Source of the DNA: Pectobacterium sp. PL152
GTDB lineage: Bacteria; Pseudomonadota; Gammaproteobacteria; Enterobacterales; Enterobacteriaceae
DNA: 64,000 nucleotides
Reading direction: 5' to 3'
Assembly: GCA_021907015.1 (NCBI GenBank)
Contig: CP091064.1
Location: 3,286,001-3,350,000 of the forward strand
The translations under genes and the position numbers were made by a program. A model generated the notes under the pieces. It was not told where the DNA came from. It saw only the letters and a list, made by a program, of their open reading frames with translations, and did not search any database. Positions 54,319 through 64,000 of the stretch are shown here, one piece after another; the first letter of the stretch is position 1, and the number at the start of each line of letters is the position of its first letter.

Positions 54319-55197
54319 TTATGGGACAAGCTCAAGGCCGGCGACGCGGCGCCAGTAGCCGTTACAATCGGCCTGATTTTCCAGCGCTAACGGTGCAGTG
54401 CCTTGTTCGTTGGCGCGGAATTTATCCAGCATCGCCAGCGTGCCGATATCGTTTGGCGACAGCCGGACAATATCGACCAGATCCCGCATTGACGCCAGCT
54501 CGTTACCGAGGTTGTAGCAATAGCCGCTTTGCGTCTGGATGCCATTCAGGACAAAGACCTGCTGGTTTTCCTGCGACAGCATTTTTCTGCCCTGTGGGTA
54601 GCTAAGGCAGCAGGTTTCACATTCATCTTTTGGCCGATCTTCTGAACGGGCGGTGAAGCAGCGGGCGGAATAGGCTAACGGCAAATGTCCGTAGCTGAGC
54701 ACTTCCACCTCAAACTGGTGGCGAAAGCCAAGCTCGTCACACTGATTCAGCAGGTTTTGCAGCCAGTCACGAGAAAGCTCGACTGGCATACACCAACGCA
54801 CCATGCCTTGTTTGTGCAGCACACGTAGGGTGTATGCGTTGTAGCAGTTGAGCGCGTGTCCGGCGACAAACGGCAGGTTGCGCTCGGCTGCGATATTGAC
54901 GGCACCCAGATCGTTCGCTTCCAGCAAGAACTCGCCATTTTCCACATAGCGCTTCAGTTCCGTAAGTTCAGACGGGGCTTGTAAGAGCGCGAGTGTCGAG
55001 ATCACCACCTGTTTGCCGCTGCTGGCGACTTCACGGGCCACGTTGAACCAGTCCGCCACCTTCATCAGCCGGCGCTTGCTGCACACCGTTTCACCGAGAT
55101 AAATGATATCGGCGCTGCTGTTCACCGCAGCTTGGTAAAACGCCTCGACGTCCTCTTTCGGCCAATAGTAGAGGATATTCCCTAATGCGTATTTCAT
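54319..55197 (-). CDS. ubiV: Oxygen-independent ubiquinone hydroxylation protein UbiV
   Basis: 292-residue U32-peptidase-like protein that works with UbiU (and UbiT) in the oxygen-independent hydroxylation of the ubiquinone ring under anaerobiosis. The four Fe-S cysteines C39, C180, C193 and C197 are in the expected places (ETVCSKR, ARCF, DECETCC). Start MKYALGNI at 55197; an upstream frame from 55266 overlaps ubiU. Only 10 bp after ubiU, so one operon. Old name yhbV. Confidence 0.95.
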   Translation of the reverse strand: MKYALGNILYYWPKEDVEAFYQAAVNSSADIIYLGETVCSKRRLMKVADWFNVAREVASSGKQVVISTLALLQAPSELTELKRYVENGEFLLEANDLGAVNIAAERNLPFVAGHALNCYNAYTLRVLHKQGMVRWCMPVELSRDWLQNLLNQCDELGFRHQFEVEVLSYGHLPLAYSARCFTARSEDRPKDECETCCLSYPQGRKMLSQENQQVFVLNGIQTQSGYCYNLGNELASMRDLVDIVRLSPNDIGTLAMLDKFRANEQGTAPLALENQADCNGYWRRVAGLELVP

Positions 55198-55207
55198 GTG
55201 TTCTCCG

Positions 55208-56203
55208 CTACTGCCATTTACGGTGATAAGCGCCCAGTGTGGTCTGCGTGCCTTCGGCCACTGCACCTAACGCGTCCATCCAGGCCTGCGTTGGTACGAA
55301 TGTCTCAGGATTGGCGCGGCAGCGATCGATGGCCTGTCGCCATACCTGCGTAATTTGGCTGACATAGGCCGGACTACGCTGGCGACCTTCTATCTTCACG
55401 GAGGCAATATTGGCGGCCATCAACTCAGGCAGCAGCTCCAGCGTGTTCAGGCTGGTTGGCTCTTCCAGCGCATGGTAGCGCTGCCCATCGACTAAATAGC
55501 GGCCTTTACACAGTGTAGGGTAACCGGCGTTTTCATCGTCCTGATAGCGGTCGATCAGAATGTTATTCAGCCGCGATTCCATGCCGTTTTCCGTCTGCTG
55601 CCAGCGTACAAATCGCGCTGGCGAGCAGGCACCCACAGTATTCGGTGATTCACCGGTCAGATAAGACGAGAGATAACAGCGGCCTTCCGCCATGATGCAC
55701 AGGCTACCGAAGGCGAAGACTTCGAGCGGCACCGGGCTGGTACGAGCAATTTGCTTTACCTGATGGATGGACAGCACGCGTGGCAGCACAATACGTGAGA
55801 CATCAAAATGACGATGATAAAAACGGATTGCTTCGGTGTTTGTCGCGGAAGCCTGAACCGATACGTGGCGCTCGATGTGGGGGTAGCGTTCGGCGGCATA
55901 CTCCAACATGGCGAGATCGGCGAGGATCAGCACGTCGGCGCCGATTTGTGCCGCCATGTCCACAGCGCGTTGCCAGCGCTGATAGCCGTCTGGGTGAGCA
56001 AACGTATTGATGGCGATATGCAGCTTACGCCGGTGGCGGTGCACGTATTCGCGCGCTTCCTGTAGTTTCTTATCGGTGAAATTCAGCCCGGCAAAATGAC
56101 GTGCGTTGGTGTCGTCCTTCAGGCCGATATAGACCGCATCTGCGCCATTATCGATGGCAGCTTTCAGTGCCGGCAGGTTACCGGCGGGGCAAAGCAGTTC
56201 CAT
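55208..56203 (-). CDS. ubiU: Oxygen-independent ubiquinone hydroxylation protein UbiU
   Basis: 331-residue partner of UbiV, also of the U32 family and carrying a 4Fe-4S cluster. Cys residues in FGSLCIM, EGRCYLS, GACSPARF and TLCKGRY match the four ligands expected. N-terminus MELLCPAGNLPALKAAI. An ATG six bases upstream (56209) is possible. First gene of ubiUV, divergent from ubiT. Old name yhbU. Confidence 0.95.
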   Translation of the reverse strand: MELLCPAGNLPALKAAIDNGADAVYIGLKDDTNARHFAGLNFTDKKLQEAREYVHRHRRKLHIAINTFAHPDGYQRWQRAVDMAAQIGADVLILADLAMLEYAAERYPHIERHVSVQASATNTEAIRFYHRHFDVSRIVLPRVLSIHQVKQIARTSPVPLEVFAFGSLCIMAEGRCYLSSYLTGESPNTVGACSPARFVRWQQTENGMESRLNNILIDRYQDDENAGYPTLCKGRYLVDGQRYHALEEPTSLNTLELLPELMAANIASVKIEGRQRSPAYVSQITQVWRQAIDRCRANPETFVPTQAWMDALGAVAEGTQTTLGAYHRKWQ

Positions 56204-56579
56204 ACACAATCCTTCATTAATCCCTTCGGGGCCGTAGCGGCTCGTACGATCAATGATGTTCAGACTGACGATCGCTGTTGATGACGGCGTTCCGTCGCCA
56301 CCCCTGCGGGCTGTCGCGAGCGATGCTGAAAATCGTTTACGACGATTTTTTATCAGTCGATGAATGTTGTTAACGATTGGGAATCTTAATTAACCCATCA
56401 GATAAGGACTTTGATTTAAGGCAGTTTATGGTGCTAATCGTCGCGCAAGGACAAAATCTGTTGGGCATAATCGGATAACCGACTAAATTATTGACATAGA
56501 CCTCTTCCGCTCGCGGTGGATGTGGCAAAATGTTTGCAGATTATCTGAACAGTCAGATTGCTTTAAGAGGAGTACGCCA
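56204..56579. promoter_or_regulatory. ubiUV/ubiT divergent control region
   Basis: 376 bp holding the promoters of both transcripts. No gene or repeat seen. Anaerobic control by Fnr is known for the E. coli ubiT/UV genes. I found only a TTGAT half-site (about 56412) and no full Fnr dyad, so that link is unproven here. A TTGACA at about 56491 could be part of the ubiT promoter. Confidence 0.45.
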
Positions 56580-57104
56580 GTGTTGGAAAAACTACGAGCG
56601 CAGATTGTGCGTCAGGGGCCGAGCTTATTAGGTAAGCCACTCAAGTTCACCCCCTTTGCGCTACAGCGTCAGGTTTTGGAACAGATGTTGGGCTGGCAGT
56701 TCCGTCAGGCGCTGGAGGAGGGCGATCTGGCATTTCTCGAAAGCCGCTGGCTGAAAATTGAGGTACGTGACGTCGGCTTGCAGTGGTTTATGACGCTGCG
56801 CGATGGCCGTCTGGTGGTGAGCCATGATGAGACGCCGGATGTCAGCTTTAGTGCGGATGCGAACGATCTGATTTTGATCGCCGCGCGTAAAGAAGATCCC
56901 GATACGCTCTTTTTCCAGCGTCGTCTGCGCATTGAAGGCGATACCGAGTTAGGTTTGTATGTGAAGAACCTGATGGACGCCATTGAGCTGGAAGCCATGC
57001 CTGCGCCGCTGCGCATTGGCCTGCTGCAACTGGCAAACTTTGTGGAAGCCGGATTACAGGAGGGCGCAGTGCAACCAGCGAATCACGCGCCAGTATCATG
57101 CTAG
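56580..57104 (+). CDS. ubiT: Ubiquinone biosynthesis accessory factor UbiT (SCP2 domain)
   Basis: 174-residue lipid-binding SCP2 protein required for the oxygen-independent ubiquinone pathway, thought to present quinone intermediates. PFALQRQVLEQMLGWQFRQAL and FFQRRLRIEGDTELGLY segments are typical (given in part). The GTG at 56580 followed by LEKLR aligns with the E. coli start; the open frame to 56520 is not conserved. It overlaps yhbS by 7 bp. Old name yhbT. Confidence 0.93.
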   Translation: MLEKLRAQIVRQGPSLLGKPLKFTPFALQRQVLEQMLGWQFRQALEEGDLAFLESRWLKIEVRDVGLQWFMTLRDGRLVVSHDETPDVSFSADANDLILIAARKEDPDTLFFQRRLRIEGDTELGLYVKNLMDAIELEAMPAPLRIGLLQLANFVEAGLQEGAVQPANHAPVSC

Positions 57105-57639
57105 TTCGGGTGGAAATTCCCGTTGATGCCGCCGGGATCGACAGCTTATTGCGCCGCGCTTTTCCTACGGGCGCGGAAGCGGATCTAGTGCATCAACTGC
57201 GTGAAGACGGTTTATTGACGCTCGGCGTCGTGGCGACCGACGATGAAGGCGGCGTGGTAGGCTACGCGGCATTCAGCCCGGTGCTGATCGAAGGTGAAGA
57301 TCGGCAGTGGGTAGCGCTGGCGCCGTTGGCGGTAGAAGAAAATCTGCGCCGGCAGGGCGTGGGGGAAAACTGGTCTACGAAGGATTGGATGCGCTGAATG
57401 AGTTTGGTTACACCGCTGTCGTAGTCTTGGGTAACCCTGCGTATTACTCCCGTTTTGGCTTTGTTCCGGCGGCAGAGCAGCAGCTACATTGCCGCTGGCC
57501 AGACAGCAAATCGGCTTTTCAGGTCTATCCACTGGCGGATAATCATTTTGTCGGTGAAGGTCGAACTGAGGGGGAAAGCGGCTTTGCAAGCGCGAGCGGG
57601 CTGGTGGAATACGCCGAACCGTTTAACCGCTTTCTCTAG
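57098..57639 (+). CDS. yhbS: GNAT N-acetyltransferase YhbS, one-base frameshift
   Basis: Acetyltransferase with the acetyl-CoA loop RRQGVGGKLV (Q/RxxGxG/A) and the AYYSRFGF segment of the YhbS subfamily. The frame breaks near 57362, where GGGGGAAAA lacks one G. Restored, the protein has about 180 residues and runs to the stop at 57637-57639. Substrate unknown. It is translationally coupled to ubiT by a 7-bp overlap. Confidence 0.87.
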
Positions 57640-57961
57640 CATGATTTGCTAACCGATAGCATATCAATACATCGTGTCTGAAATGCATAGTGTCTGAGGC
57701 TGGTCTTGTACCAGCCTTTCTTTGGCTTTTACTCAACTGCTTAATGCGATATTCCAGCTTGAGTGCGTTTGAGCGATCGCCCGCCAGACAGTGAAACACC
57801 AGCGTCAGCTCCCCTTTGCCCCGTAGTGCTTTCGCCCCTTTTCCCGTTTGATGTTGATCCAGGCGGCGGCTGACATCTGTTGTGATACCCGTATACAGCG
57901 CTCCGGTGACCGTGCGCAGTATGTACAGATACCAACGGGGATGTTCGGCGTGTTCAGTCAT
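57623..57961 (-). CDS. yhbQ: GIY-YIG nuclease-superfamily protein YhbQ, C-terminus probably misread
   Basis: The GIY-YIG domain starts WYLYILRT and has [13 protein letters not shown] and [16 protein letters not shown]. As written it has 112 residues. After KQLSKSQ the frame departs from the family, while another frame reads [13 protein letters not shown] and stops at 57664, giving about 99 residues, close to E. coli YhbQ (100). A two-base error near 57724 would explain this and remove the overlap with yhbS. Related proteins are implicated in DNA repair and catabolism. Confidence 0.88.
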   Translation of the reverse strand: MTEHAEHPRWYLYILRTVTGALYTGITTDVSRRLDQHQTGKGAKALRGKGELTLVFHCLAGDRSNALKLEYRIKQLSKSQRKAGTRPASDTMHFRHDVLICYRLANHARESG

Positions 57962-58033
57962 GGTCTTGTCTATGGATTATTGTTTGAAAAAGTGATTTGT
58001 CCCAGCTAAACATAAATAGCACGTCCTACTCAT

Positions 58034-58097
58034 CGTATTTCACACCAATCGTATTTCAAACCATTAGTACTTCAAACAGTCAGCATTTCAAATAACT
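58034..58097. repeat. Four degenerate 16-bp tandem repeats
   Basis: Units at 58034, 58050, 58066 and 58082, each 16 bp with core GTATTTCAAAC or close (CGTATTTCACACCAAT, CGTATTTCAAACCATT, AGTACTTCAAACAGTC, AGCATTTCAAATAACT). They lie about 70 bp upstream of the amidohydrolase start. Possible regulator-binding array; not inside any gene. Confidence 0.7.
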
Positions 58098-58164
58098 AGC
58101 ACGGCATCGCATTAATAGCCGTTATTCACCATGATGCACTTCTTTTACGGATAGGGAAAAACGT

Positions 58165-59641
58165 ATGACACTGAAACGATATATACCCCCGCGCTGGCCG
58201 TGGCGTTCTCTTCTTGTTTCCTTTCACTGGGCTATGCCGCTGAACTGGCAGAGAAAGATCGGGAAACGATTGTGAACGCCGTTGCGAACTACTCAACCCA
58301 AATGACAAATGTTGCTCAGCAGATCTGGTCAAAGCCCGAACTGGGTTATTTGGAAACCAATACCTCCCAACTGCTACAGAATGAGCTAAAAGCGGCCGGG
58401 TTCAGCGTTGAAGCGGGCGTCGCGGGCATCCCAACCGCGTTTGTGGCGACGGCGGGGAAATCCGGTGGGCCGGTTATCGGCATTCTGGCAGAGATGGATG
58501 CGCTGCCGGGCTTCTCTCAGGCCGCGACGCCCGAACGTTCTCCGGTTGCTGGCATTGAGGCTGGACATGCCTGCGGGCATCACCTGTTTGGCGCGGGGGC
58601 GGTGGGGGCGGCGATTGCGCTAAAACAGTGGCTGGAGGCGACGGGCAAACCGGGGCAAATCCGAGTTTACGGCACGCCGGCGGAAGAAGGTGGTTCCGGT
58701 AAAGTGTATATGACGCGAGCGGGGCTGTTTAAGGATGTGGATGTGATGCTGCACTGGCATCCAGGCGATGAAAATTCGGCCTCGCAAGATTATTCGCTGG
58801 CGAACGTGAACGGTAAGTTCCGTTTCTATGGTCGCTCCGCGCATGCCGCGATGGCACCAGAGAAAGGGCGCTCGGCGCTGGACGGCGTGGAGGCGCTGAA
58901 TTTTATGGTGAACGCGATGCGGGAACATGTGCCGCAGGAAACGCGTATTCACTATGTGATTACCGATGGCGGCAAAGCGCCGAACGTGGTGCCGGACTTC
59001 GCCGAAGTGTATTACTACGTGCGCCACCCCGATCCGGCCGTGGTCGCCAGCGTGACCGATCGCATTCGCAAAGCGGCGGAAGGTGCCGCGCTGGGAACCG
59101 AAACGCGTTATGAGTTCGAAATTCTCGGCGGCGTGTACAGCCTGTTGCCGAACAACGTGCTGGGAAAAATGATGGATGACAGCCTTAGAAGCGTTGGGGG
59201 CCACAATGGGATAAGGCGGATACGGATTTTGCCACCGCGTTGCAGAAAACGTTAGATCAAGCCAAATTGCCGCCGCTTTCCAGTGCCGGTCAGATCGCGC
59301 CGTATCATTTTGGTGAAACGGGCTATGCGTCGACCGATGTGGGCGATGTCAGTTGGGTGGTGCCGACGGTCGGGCTGGGAACGGCGACCTGGGTCCCCGG
59401 CGTCCCTGCACACAGCTGGCAGGCGGTGGCATCCGGCGGCATGGCGATTGGCTATAAAGGCATGGACGTAGCGGCTAAAACGCTGGCTGTTACAGGGGCC
59501 AAGCTACTGAGCGATCCCGCATTGATTCAACAGGCGAAAGCCGAGTTTGATAAGAGCCGTGGCGAGAACTTCCACTATAAGCCGCTATTAGGCGACCGGG
59601 AACCCGCACTGGATTACCGTAAACCTTCCGCAGGGAAATAA
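58165..59641 (+). CDS. Exported M20-family amidohydrolase (AbgB-like), two frameshifts
   Basis: About 490 residues after repair. Starts MTLKR at 58165. The frame then changes by one base between 58171 and 58187, and the signal peptide continues PALAVAFSSCFLSLGYAAE. Metal-binding and catalytic motifs: AEMDALPG, AGHACGHHLFG, GTPAEEGG and MLHWHPGDEN. A second break is near 59186. The C-terminal part has GYASTDVGDVSW and PVHSW-type AHSWQAVASGG. Closest family is the p-aminobenzoyl-glutamate/indole-amide hydrolase group, but the export signal suggests a periplasmic substrate. The 58034-58097 repeats lie just upstream. Confidence 0.82.
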
Positions 59642-60175
59642 TTTTCCTGCTCTGCCTGCGCTTTCTCTCTGTGGTTAGAGAGAAAGCGCTATGCTTACTA
59701 CATAACACCAACCCGCAGCAGGCGGCTTCCATCCTGCGGGCTATCCGTGGTTGTCACCTTCTTTTTCCCGATTCACATGGATCGTCTGGCCGACAAGGTT
59801 GTCACCTTTAATTCATTGGATGAAATCTTATCTGGAGAAGTATGTGTGACTGAAATCACATATAATCACTACCTATTGCATTTCTCTTACATCAAGTGTG
59901 AATGAATGCACAAAATAGTCCGGCATGGCGTGTTCAAATGTCTGATATGCCCACGTGTATAAAGAGTTTCTTTCGGTATCGTTCTTTCGGTGTTGGAATC
60001 ATCACAGGATGAATTGTAGAGGAAGGCTGATTGCGGTGAGAAGGATCTCGGTGCCGCTACAGGTTGTTTCTCCTGAGCGCTATCTTCAAGGAACCAAGTC
60101 CGCTCGCCAAACGTGCTGGTTTTACACCAGTTTATGTTCAGGCCGGTTAGACCGGCTGACGAGTTGGAGAGTTGT
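59642..60175. promoter_or_regulatory. deo operon control region (CRP, CytR, DeoR sites)
   Basis: 534 bp without a gene. A perfect CRP site TGTGA-N6-TCACA lies at 59845-59860 and a near-perfect TGTGA-N6-GCACA at 59897-59912, centres 52 bp apart, as in the E. coli deoP2 promoter. Between them ATTGCATT (59875-59882) fits the CytR half-site GTTGCATT in 7 of 8 positions. A DeoR-like operator TGTTGGAATCATCACA (59991-60006) matches TGTTAGAATTCTAACA at 12 of 16. Expression should therefore need cAMP-CRP and be lifted by nucleosides. Confidence 0.75.
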
Positions 60176-60955
60176 ATGACCAAGCTGACCACGGCCGCGC
60201 AGCGTGCGCTGGCGCTGATGGATTTAACCACGCTGAATGAGGATGATACGGATGAAAAAGTGACGGCGCTCTGCCGTCAGGCGAACAGCTCGGCAGGGAA
60301 AACTGCTGCTATCTGTATCTATCCCCGTTTTATCCCCCTGGCGAAAAAGATCCTGCGTGAGCAGGGTACGCCGGATATTCGTATTGCGACAGTCACCAAC
60401 TTCCCGCACGGCAATGATGATGTTGACATCGCGGTTGCGGAAACCAGAGCGGCGATCGCTTACGGCGCTGATGAAGTTGATGTCGTCTTCCCTTATCGAG
60501 CACTGATCGCAGGCAATGCGCAAATCGGTTTTGAGCTGGTGCAGGCATGCAAAGCGGTATGTCAGGATGCCAACGTGCTGTTGAAGGTGATCATCGAGAC
60601 GGGCGAGCTGAAACAAGACGCGCTGATCCGTCAGGCGAGCGAGATTGCGATTGATGCGGGTGCGGATTTCATTAAAACCTCAACTGGCAAAGTACCCGTA
60701 AACGCGACGCCAGAGAGCGCGGCGATCATGCTGAAAACGATCCGTGATAAAGGCGTAGGCGAACGTGTTGGCTTTAAAGCAGCGGGTGGCGTACGCAACG
60801 CGGAAGATGCCGCCATCTATCTGCAATTGGCAGACGATATCATGGGCCCCGAATGGGCGACGGCCTCGCATTTTCGCTTTGGCGCATCCAGCCTGCTGGC
60901 AAGCCTGCTGACCACGCTCGGCCACGGAGCAACAGCTCCGCAGGGCGGCTACTAA
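60176..60955 (+). CDS. deoC: Deoxyribose-phosphate aldolase
   Basis: 259-residue TIM-barrel class I aldolase splitting 2-deoxyribose-5-phosphate to acetaldehyde and glyceraldehyde-3-phosphate. The Schiff-base Lys is in DFIKTSTGK (about residue 167). [13 protein letters not shown] holds the second catalytic Lys. Start [12 protein letters not shown] at 60176; an extension from 60113 is not conserved. First gene of deoCABD. Confidence 0.97.
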   Translation: MTKLTTAAQRALALMDLTTLNEDDTDEKVTALCRQANSSAGKTAAICIYPRFIPLAKKILREQGTPDIRIATVTNFPHGNDDVDIAVAETRAAIAYGADEVDVVFPYRALIAGNAQIGFELVQACKAVCQDANVLLKVIIETGELKQDALIRQASEIAIDAGADFIKTSTGKVPVNATPESAAIMLKTIRDKGVGERVGFKAAGGVRNAEDAAIYLQLADDIMGPEWATASHFRFGASSLLASLLTTLGHGATAPQGGY

Positions 60956-61104
60956 GCAGGCGTACAGGCGCACGACTTCATGTGTGACAACGTTATTCGT
61001 GACCACATTTTTTCATGACAGCATTCTGTTTATTACGGCATTGGCTCACAACAGCAAATGCGCCCGCAGCGACAGGCTGCGGAGCCACATCAGGAGTACA
61101 GACC

Positions 61105-62433
61105 TTGTTTCTGATTCAAGAAATTATTCGTAAGAAGCGTGACGGAAAAGCTCTGAGCGAAGAAGAGATCCGCTTCTTTATCAACGGTATTCGTGACAAT
61201 ACCGTCTCCGAAGGCCAGATTGCGGCGCTGGCGATGACTATTTACTTTCATGACATGTCGATGGACGAGCGCGTGGCGCTGACGTTGGCAATGCGCGACT
61301 CCGGCACAGTGTTGGACTGGAAAAGTCTGAACCTGAACGGCCCGCTGGTGGACAAGCACTCTACCGGCGGCGTGGGTGATGTCACTTCGCTGATGCTGGG
61401 GCCGATGGTCGCTGCCTGCGGGGGCTACGTTCCGATGATTTCCGGGCGCGGCTTAGGCCATACCGGCGGCACGCTAGATAAGCTCGAAGCGATTCCGGGA
61501 TTGGATATTTTCCCTAACGATGACGATTTTCGTCGCATCATCCAGCAGGTCGGCGTCGCAATTATTGGGCAGACTTCCTCGCTGGCTCCGGCGGATAAAC
61601 GCTTTTACGCCACGCGTGACATTACTGCCACGGTCGATTCCATCCCGCTGATCACCGCGTCGATTCTGGCGAAAAAGCTGGCTGAAGGGCTGGATGCGCT
61701 GGTGATGGACGTCAAAGTGGGATCCGGGGCGTTTATGCCGACCTATGAACTGTCCGAGCAGCTGGCGCAGGCGATCGTCGGCGTAGCGAACAACGCGGGA
61801 TGTCGCACCAGTGCGCTGCTGACGGACATGAATCAGGTGCTGGCTTCCAGCGCGGGTAATGCGCTGGAAGTGCGGGAAGCCGTACGTTTCCTGACGGGAG
61901 AGAGCCGCAATCCGCGCCTGTATGATGTTACTATGGCACTCTGTGGCGAGATGCTGCTGGCGGGTGGGCTGGCAAGCTCGGCAGACGACGCGCGTTCACG
62001 CCTGCAAACGGTGTTGGATAACGGCAAAGCCGCTGAAGTCTTTGGTCGCATGGTGGCCGCACAGCGTGGCCCGGGCGATTTTGTCGAACACTACGATCGT
62101 TACCTGCCGGTGGCGACATTAAGTAAGCCGGTGTTCGCGACGCGTGAAGGTATTGTGACGGCGATGGACACCCGCGCGTTGGGCATGGCAGTCGTCTCGC
62201 TGGGCGGCGGACGCCGTCAGGCTACCGATACGATCGATTACAGCGTCGGTCTGGATAACATGATCAGCCTGGGTGAGCGCGTTGACGCGCAGCGCCCGCT
62301 GGCGGTGATCCATGCCAATACGGAAGCGCAATGGCAGCAGGCGGCGAATGAGGTTCGCGCCGCAATCCAACTGGGCGATACGGCGCCAGAAAAGACCCCG
62401 ATGGTCTACCGTCGAGTGAGCGCGGAAGCGTGA
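61105..62433 (+). CDS. deoA: Thymidine phosphorylase
   Basis: 442-residue homodimeric enzyme converting thymidine and phosphate to thymine and deoxyribose-1-phosphate. Family signature [16 protein letters not shown] and the phosphate-binding KHSTGGVGD are present. The TTG at 61105 behind CAGGAG gives an N-terminus ([13 protein letters not shown]) matching E. coli. An upstream ATG at 61015 lacks conservation. 149 bp after deoC. Confidence 0.96.
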   Translation: MFLIQEIIRKKRDGKALSEEEIRFFINGIRDNTVSEGQIAALAMTIYFHDMSMDERVALTLAMRDSGTVLDWKSLNLNGPLVDKHSTGGVGDVTSLMLGPMVAACGGYVPMISGRGLGHTGGTLDKLEAIPGLDIFPNDDDFRRIIQQVGVAIIGQTSSLAPADKRFYATRDITATVDSIPLITASILAKKLAEGLDALVMDVKVGSGAFMPTYELSEQLAQAIVGVANNAGCRTSALLTDMNQVLASSAGNALEVREAVRFLTGESRNPRLYDVTMALCGEMLLAGGLASSADDARSRLQTVLDNGKAAEVFGRMVAAQRGPGDFVEHYDRYLPVATLSKPVFATREGIVTAMDTRALGMAVVSLGGGRRQATDTIDYSVGLDNMISLGERVDAQRPLAVIHANTEAQWQQAANEVRAAIQLGDTAPEKTPMVYRRVSAEA

Positions 62434-62521
62434 TTGCCAGAGTGGGTTATTGGCTGTTTTGAATTGATGTTCCCCTTCCGGTAGGCAGGGCGTTAGCGCA
62501 GAACTGCGCAGGAGAAAAAGA

Positions 62522-63745
62522 ATGAAACGTGCATATATTATGGTTCTTGACTCGTTTGGCATCGGCAGCAGCGCGGATGCAGAACGTTTTGGTGATGCGG
62601 GTTCGGATACGCTGGGTCATATCGCTCAGGCGTGTGCAGCGGGAACGGCGGACAAAGGGCGCAGCGGCAAGCTGCATTTGCCGAGCCTGAGCCGTCTGGG
62701 GCTGGGTAAAGCCGCTGAGGCCTCAACGGGAACGTTCCCGGCAGGGCTGGATGAAAATGCAGACATCATCGGTGCTTACGCGCACGCCAGTGAAATCTCT
62801 TCGGGTAAAGATACGCCGTCTGGCCACTGGGAAATTGCCGGTGTGCCTGTCCTGTTCGACTGGGGCTATTTTAAAGATGAAGAAAACAGTTTTCCGCAGG
62901 CGCTGCTGGATAAACTGGTGAAACGTGCCAATCTTCCGGGATATCTGGGCAACTGCCACTCTTCCGGTACGGTGATTCTGGATCAACTGGCAGAAGAGCA
63001 CATGAAAACCGGCAAGCCGATTTTCTACACCTCTGCGGATTCCGTGTTCCAGATTGCCTGCCATGAAGAAACGTTCGGTTTGGATAAGCTGTACGAACTG
63101 TGTGAAATTGCCCGCGAAGAGCTGACCGAAGGGGGCTACAACATCGGGCGTGTGATTGCTCGTCCGTTTATCGGCGACAAACCCGGCCACTTCGAGCGTA
63201 CCGGCAACCGTCACGATCTGGCCGTTGAACCGCCAGCGCCGACCATTCTGAAAAAGATGGTGGATGAAAAAGGCGGTGAAGTGGTTTCCGTCGGTAAAAT
63301 TGCGGATATCTATGCGCAGGTCGGCATCACGAAGAAAGTGAAGGCGACCGGCATTGATGCGCTGTTTGACGCCACGCTGAAAGAAATGGATAACGCGGGC
63401 GACAACACCATCGTATTTACCAACTTTGTTGATTTCGATTCTGCCTACGGCCACCGTCGCGATATTCCGGGTTATGCTGCCGCGCTGGAGCTGTTTGACC
63501 GCCGCCTGCCAGAAATGCTGTCCCGCGTGAAGGGCGATGACATCCTGATTCTGACGGCCGACCACGGCTGTGACCCAAGCTGGCACGGCACCGATCACAC
63601 CCGTGAGAACGTCCCGGTGTTGATCTATGGCCCGAACGTGAAGCCGGGCTCATACGGCCACCGTGAAACCTTCGCCGATATCGGGCAGACCGTTGCAGCC
63701 TACTTTGGCCTGTCGCCTATGGACTACGGTAAATCGATACTGTAA
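62522..63745 (+). CDS. deoB: Phosphopentomutase
   Basis: 407-residue Mn-dependent mutase of the alkaline phosphatase superfamily that interconverts (deoxy)ribose 1- and 5-phosphates. Metal-site motifs LDSFGIGSS near the start, TPSGHWE, and [16 protein letters not shown] near the C-terminus. AGGAG lies before the ATG. Links DeoA and DeoD to DeoC in the pathway. Confidence 0.98.
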   Translation: MKRAYIMVLDSFGIGSSADAERFGDAGSDTLGHIAQACAAGTADKGRSGKLHLPSLSRLGLGKAAEASTGTFPAGLDENADIIGAYAHASEISSGKDTPSGHWEIAGVPVLFDWGYFKDEENSFPQALLDKLVKRANLPGYLGNCHSSGTVILDQLAEEHMKTGKPIFYTSADSVFQIACHEETFGLDKLYELCEIAREELTEGGYNIGRVIARPFIGDKPGHFERTGNRHDLAVEPPAPTILKKMVDEKGGEVVSVGKIADIYAQVGITKKVKATGIDALFDATLKEMDNAGDNTIVFTNFVDFDSAYGHRRDIPGYAAALELFDRRLPEMLSRVKGDDILILTADHGCDPSWHGTDHTRENVPVLIYGPNVKPGSYGHRETFADIGQTVAAYFGLSPMDYGKSIL

Positions 63746-63775
63746 AACACACCGTTTTTACGTGAACTTGATTAA

Positions 63776-64000
<225 letters not shown>

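Noticed and set aside
58034-58097. CRISPR array
   Set aside because: Repeats are contiguous 16-mers without spacers, too short and too degenerate.
62723-63598. 291-residue minus-strand open frame inside deoB
   Set aside because: Shadow of deoB; no ribosome site or family.

Overview
The window is a chromosomal segment of a soft-rot enterobacterium, most likely Pectobacterium. The evidence is conserved gene content and order that parallels E. coli in blocks: dnaG-rpsU-tsaD; argR-mdh; sfsB-ispB-rplU-rpmA-yhbE-obgE-dacB-greA-yhbY-rlmE-ftsH-folP-glmM-secG-leuU; metY-rimP-nusA-infB-rbfA-truB-rpsO-pnp-nlpI-yrbN-deaD; yhbW-ubiV-ubiU-ubiT-yhbS-yhbQ; deoC-deoA-deoB-deoD. The genus is inferred from this and was not tested by a database search.

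Layout. 1-5.3 kb: dnaG (cut by the window edge), rpsU, tsaD, argR, mdh. 5.3-6.8 kb: a Ner-like regulator (sfsB) and two tandem paralogues with a Mu-type DNA-binding domain. 6.9-19.6 kb: core genes for isoprenoids, ribosome, cell wall, proteolysis and folate, ending at tRNA-Leu. 19.65-40.45 kb: an accessory island between tRNA-Leu (GAG) and the initiator tRNA-Met. 40.7-53.0 kb: the metY-nusA-infB-pnp-deaD translation and RNA block. 53.1-58.0 kb: a flavin-type monooxygenase homologue, the oxygen-independent ubiquinone genes ubiUVT, and yhbS/yhbQ. 58.1-59.6 kb: an exported M20 amidohydrolase. 59.8-64 kb: the deo nucleoside catabolism operon with a recognisable CRP/CytR/DeoR control region.

The island is the notable part. 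It encodes a compact NRPS-PKS line: a DUF2589 protein, a two-domain A-T NRPS, a small basic protein of unknown family, a one-module PKS (KS-AT-KR-DH-ACP), a terminal C-A-T-TE NRPS whose pocket residues match aspartate, a polytopic membrane protein and a CurA-like NADPH oxidoreductase. All of these are on the minus strand. A divergent A-T-C NRPS lies opposite. Beyond it are a three-TM holin-like protein, a T4-type lysozyme, a second DUF2589-type protein and a LuxR-type regulator whose receiver lacks the phospho-acceptor Asp. argG and yhbX, which sit between leuU and metY in E. coli, are absent. I see no integrase or att repeats. I infer a small hybrid peptide with one reduced C2 unit and a terminal Asp. 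The product is not known to me.

Sequence quality matters. About 27 small indels, mostly single-base losses in homopolymers, break reading frames. They include two each in the essential genes obgE and glmM. I therefore treat most frameshifts, including those in the NRPS-PKS genes, as probable sequencing errors rather than decay, and give full gene extents across them.
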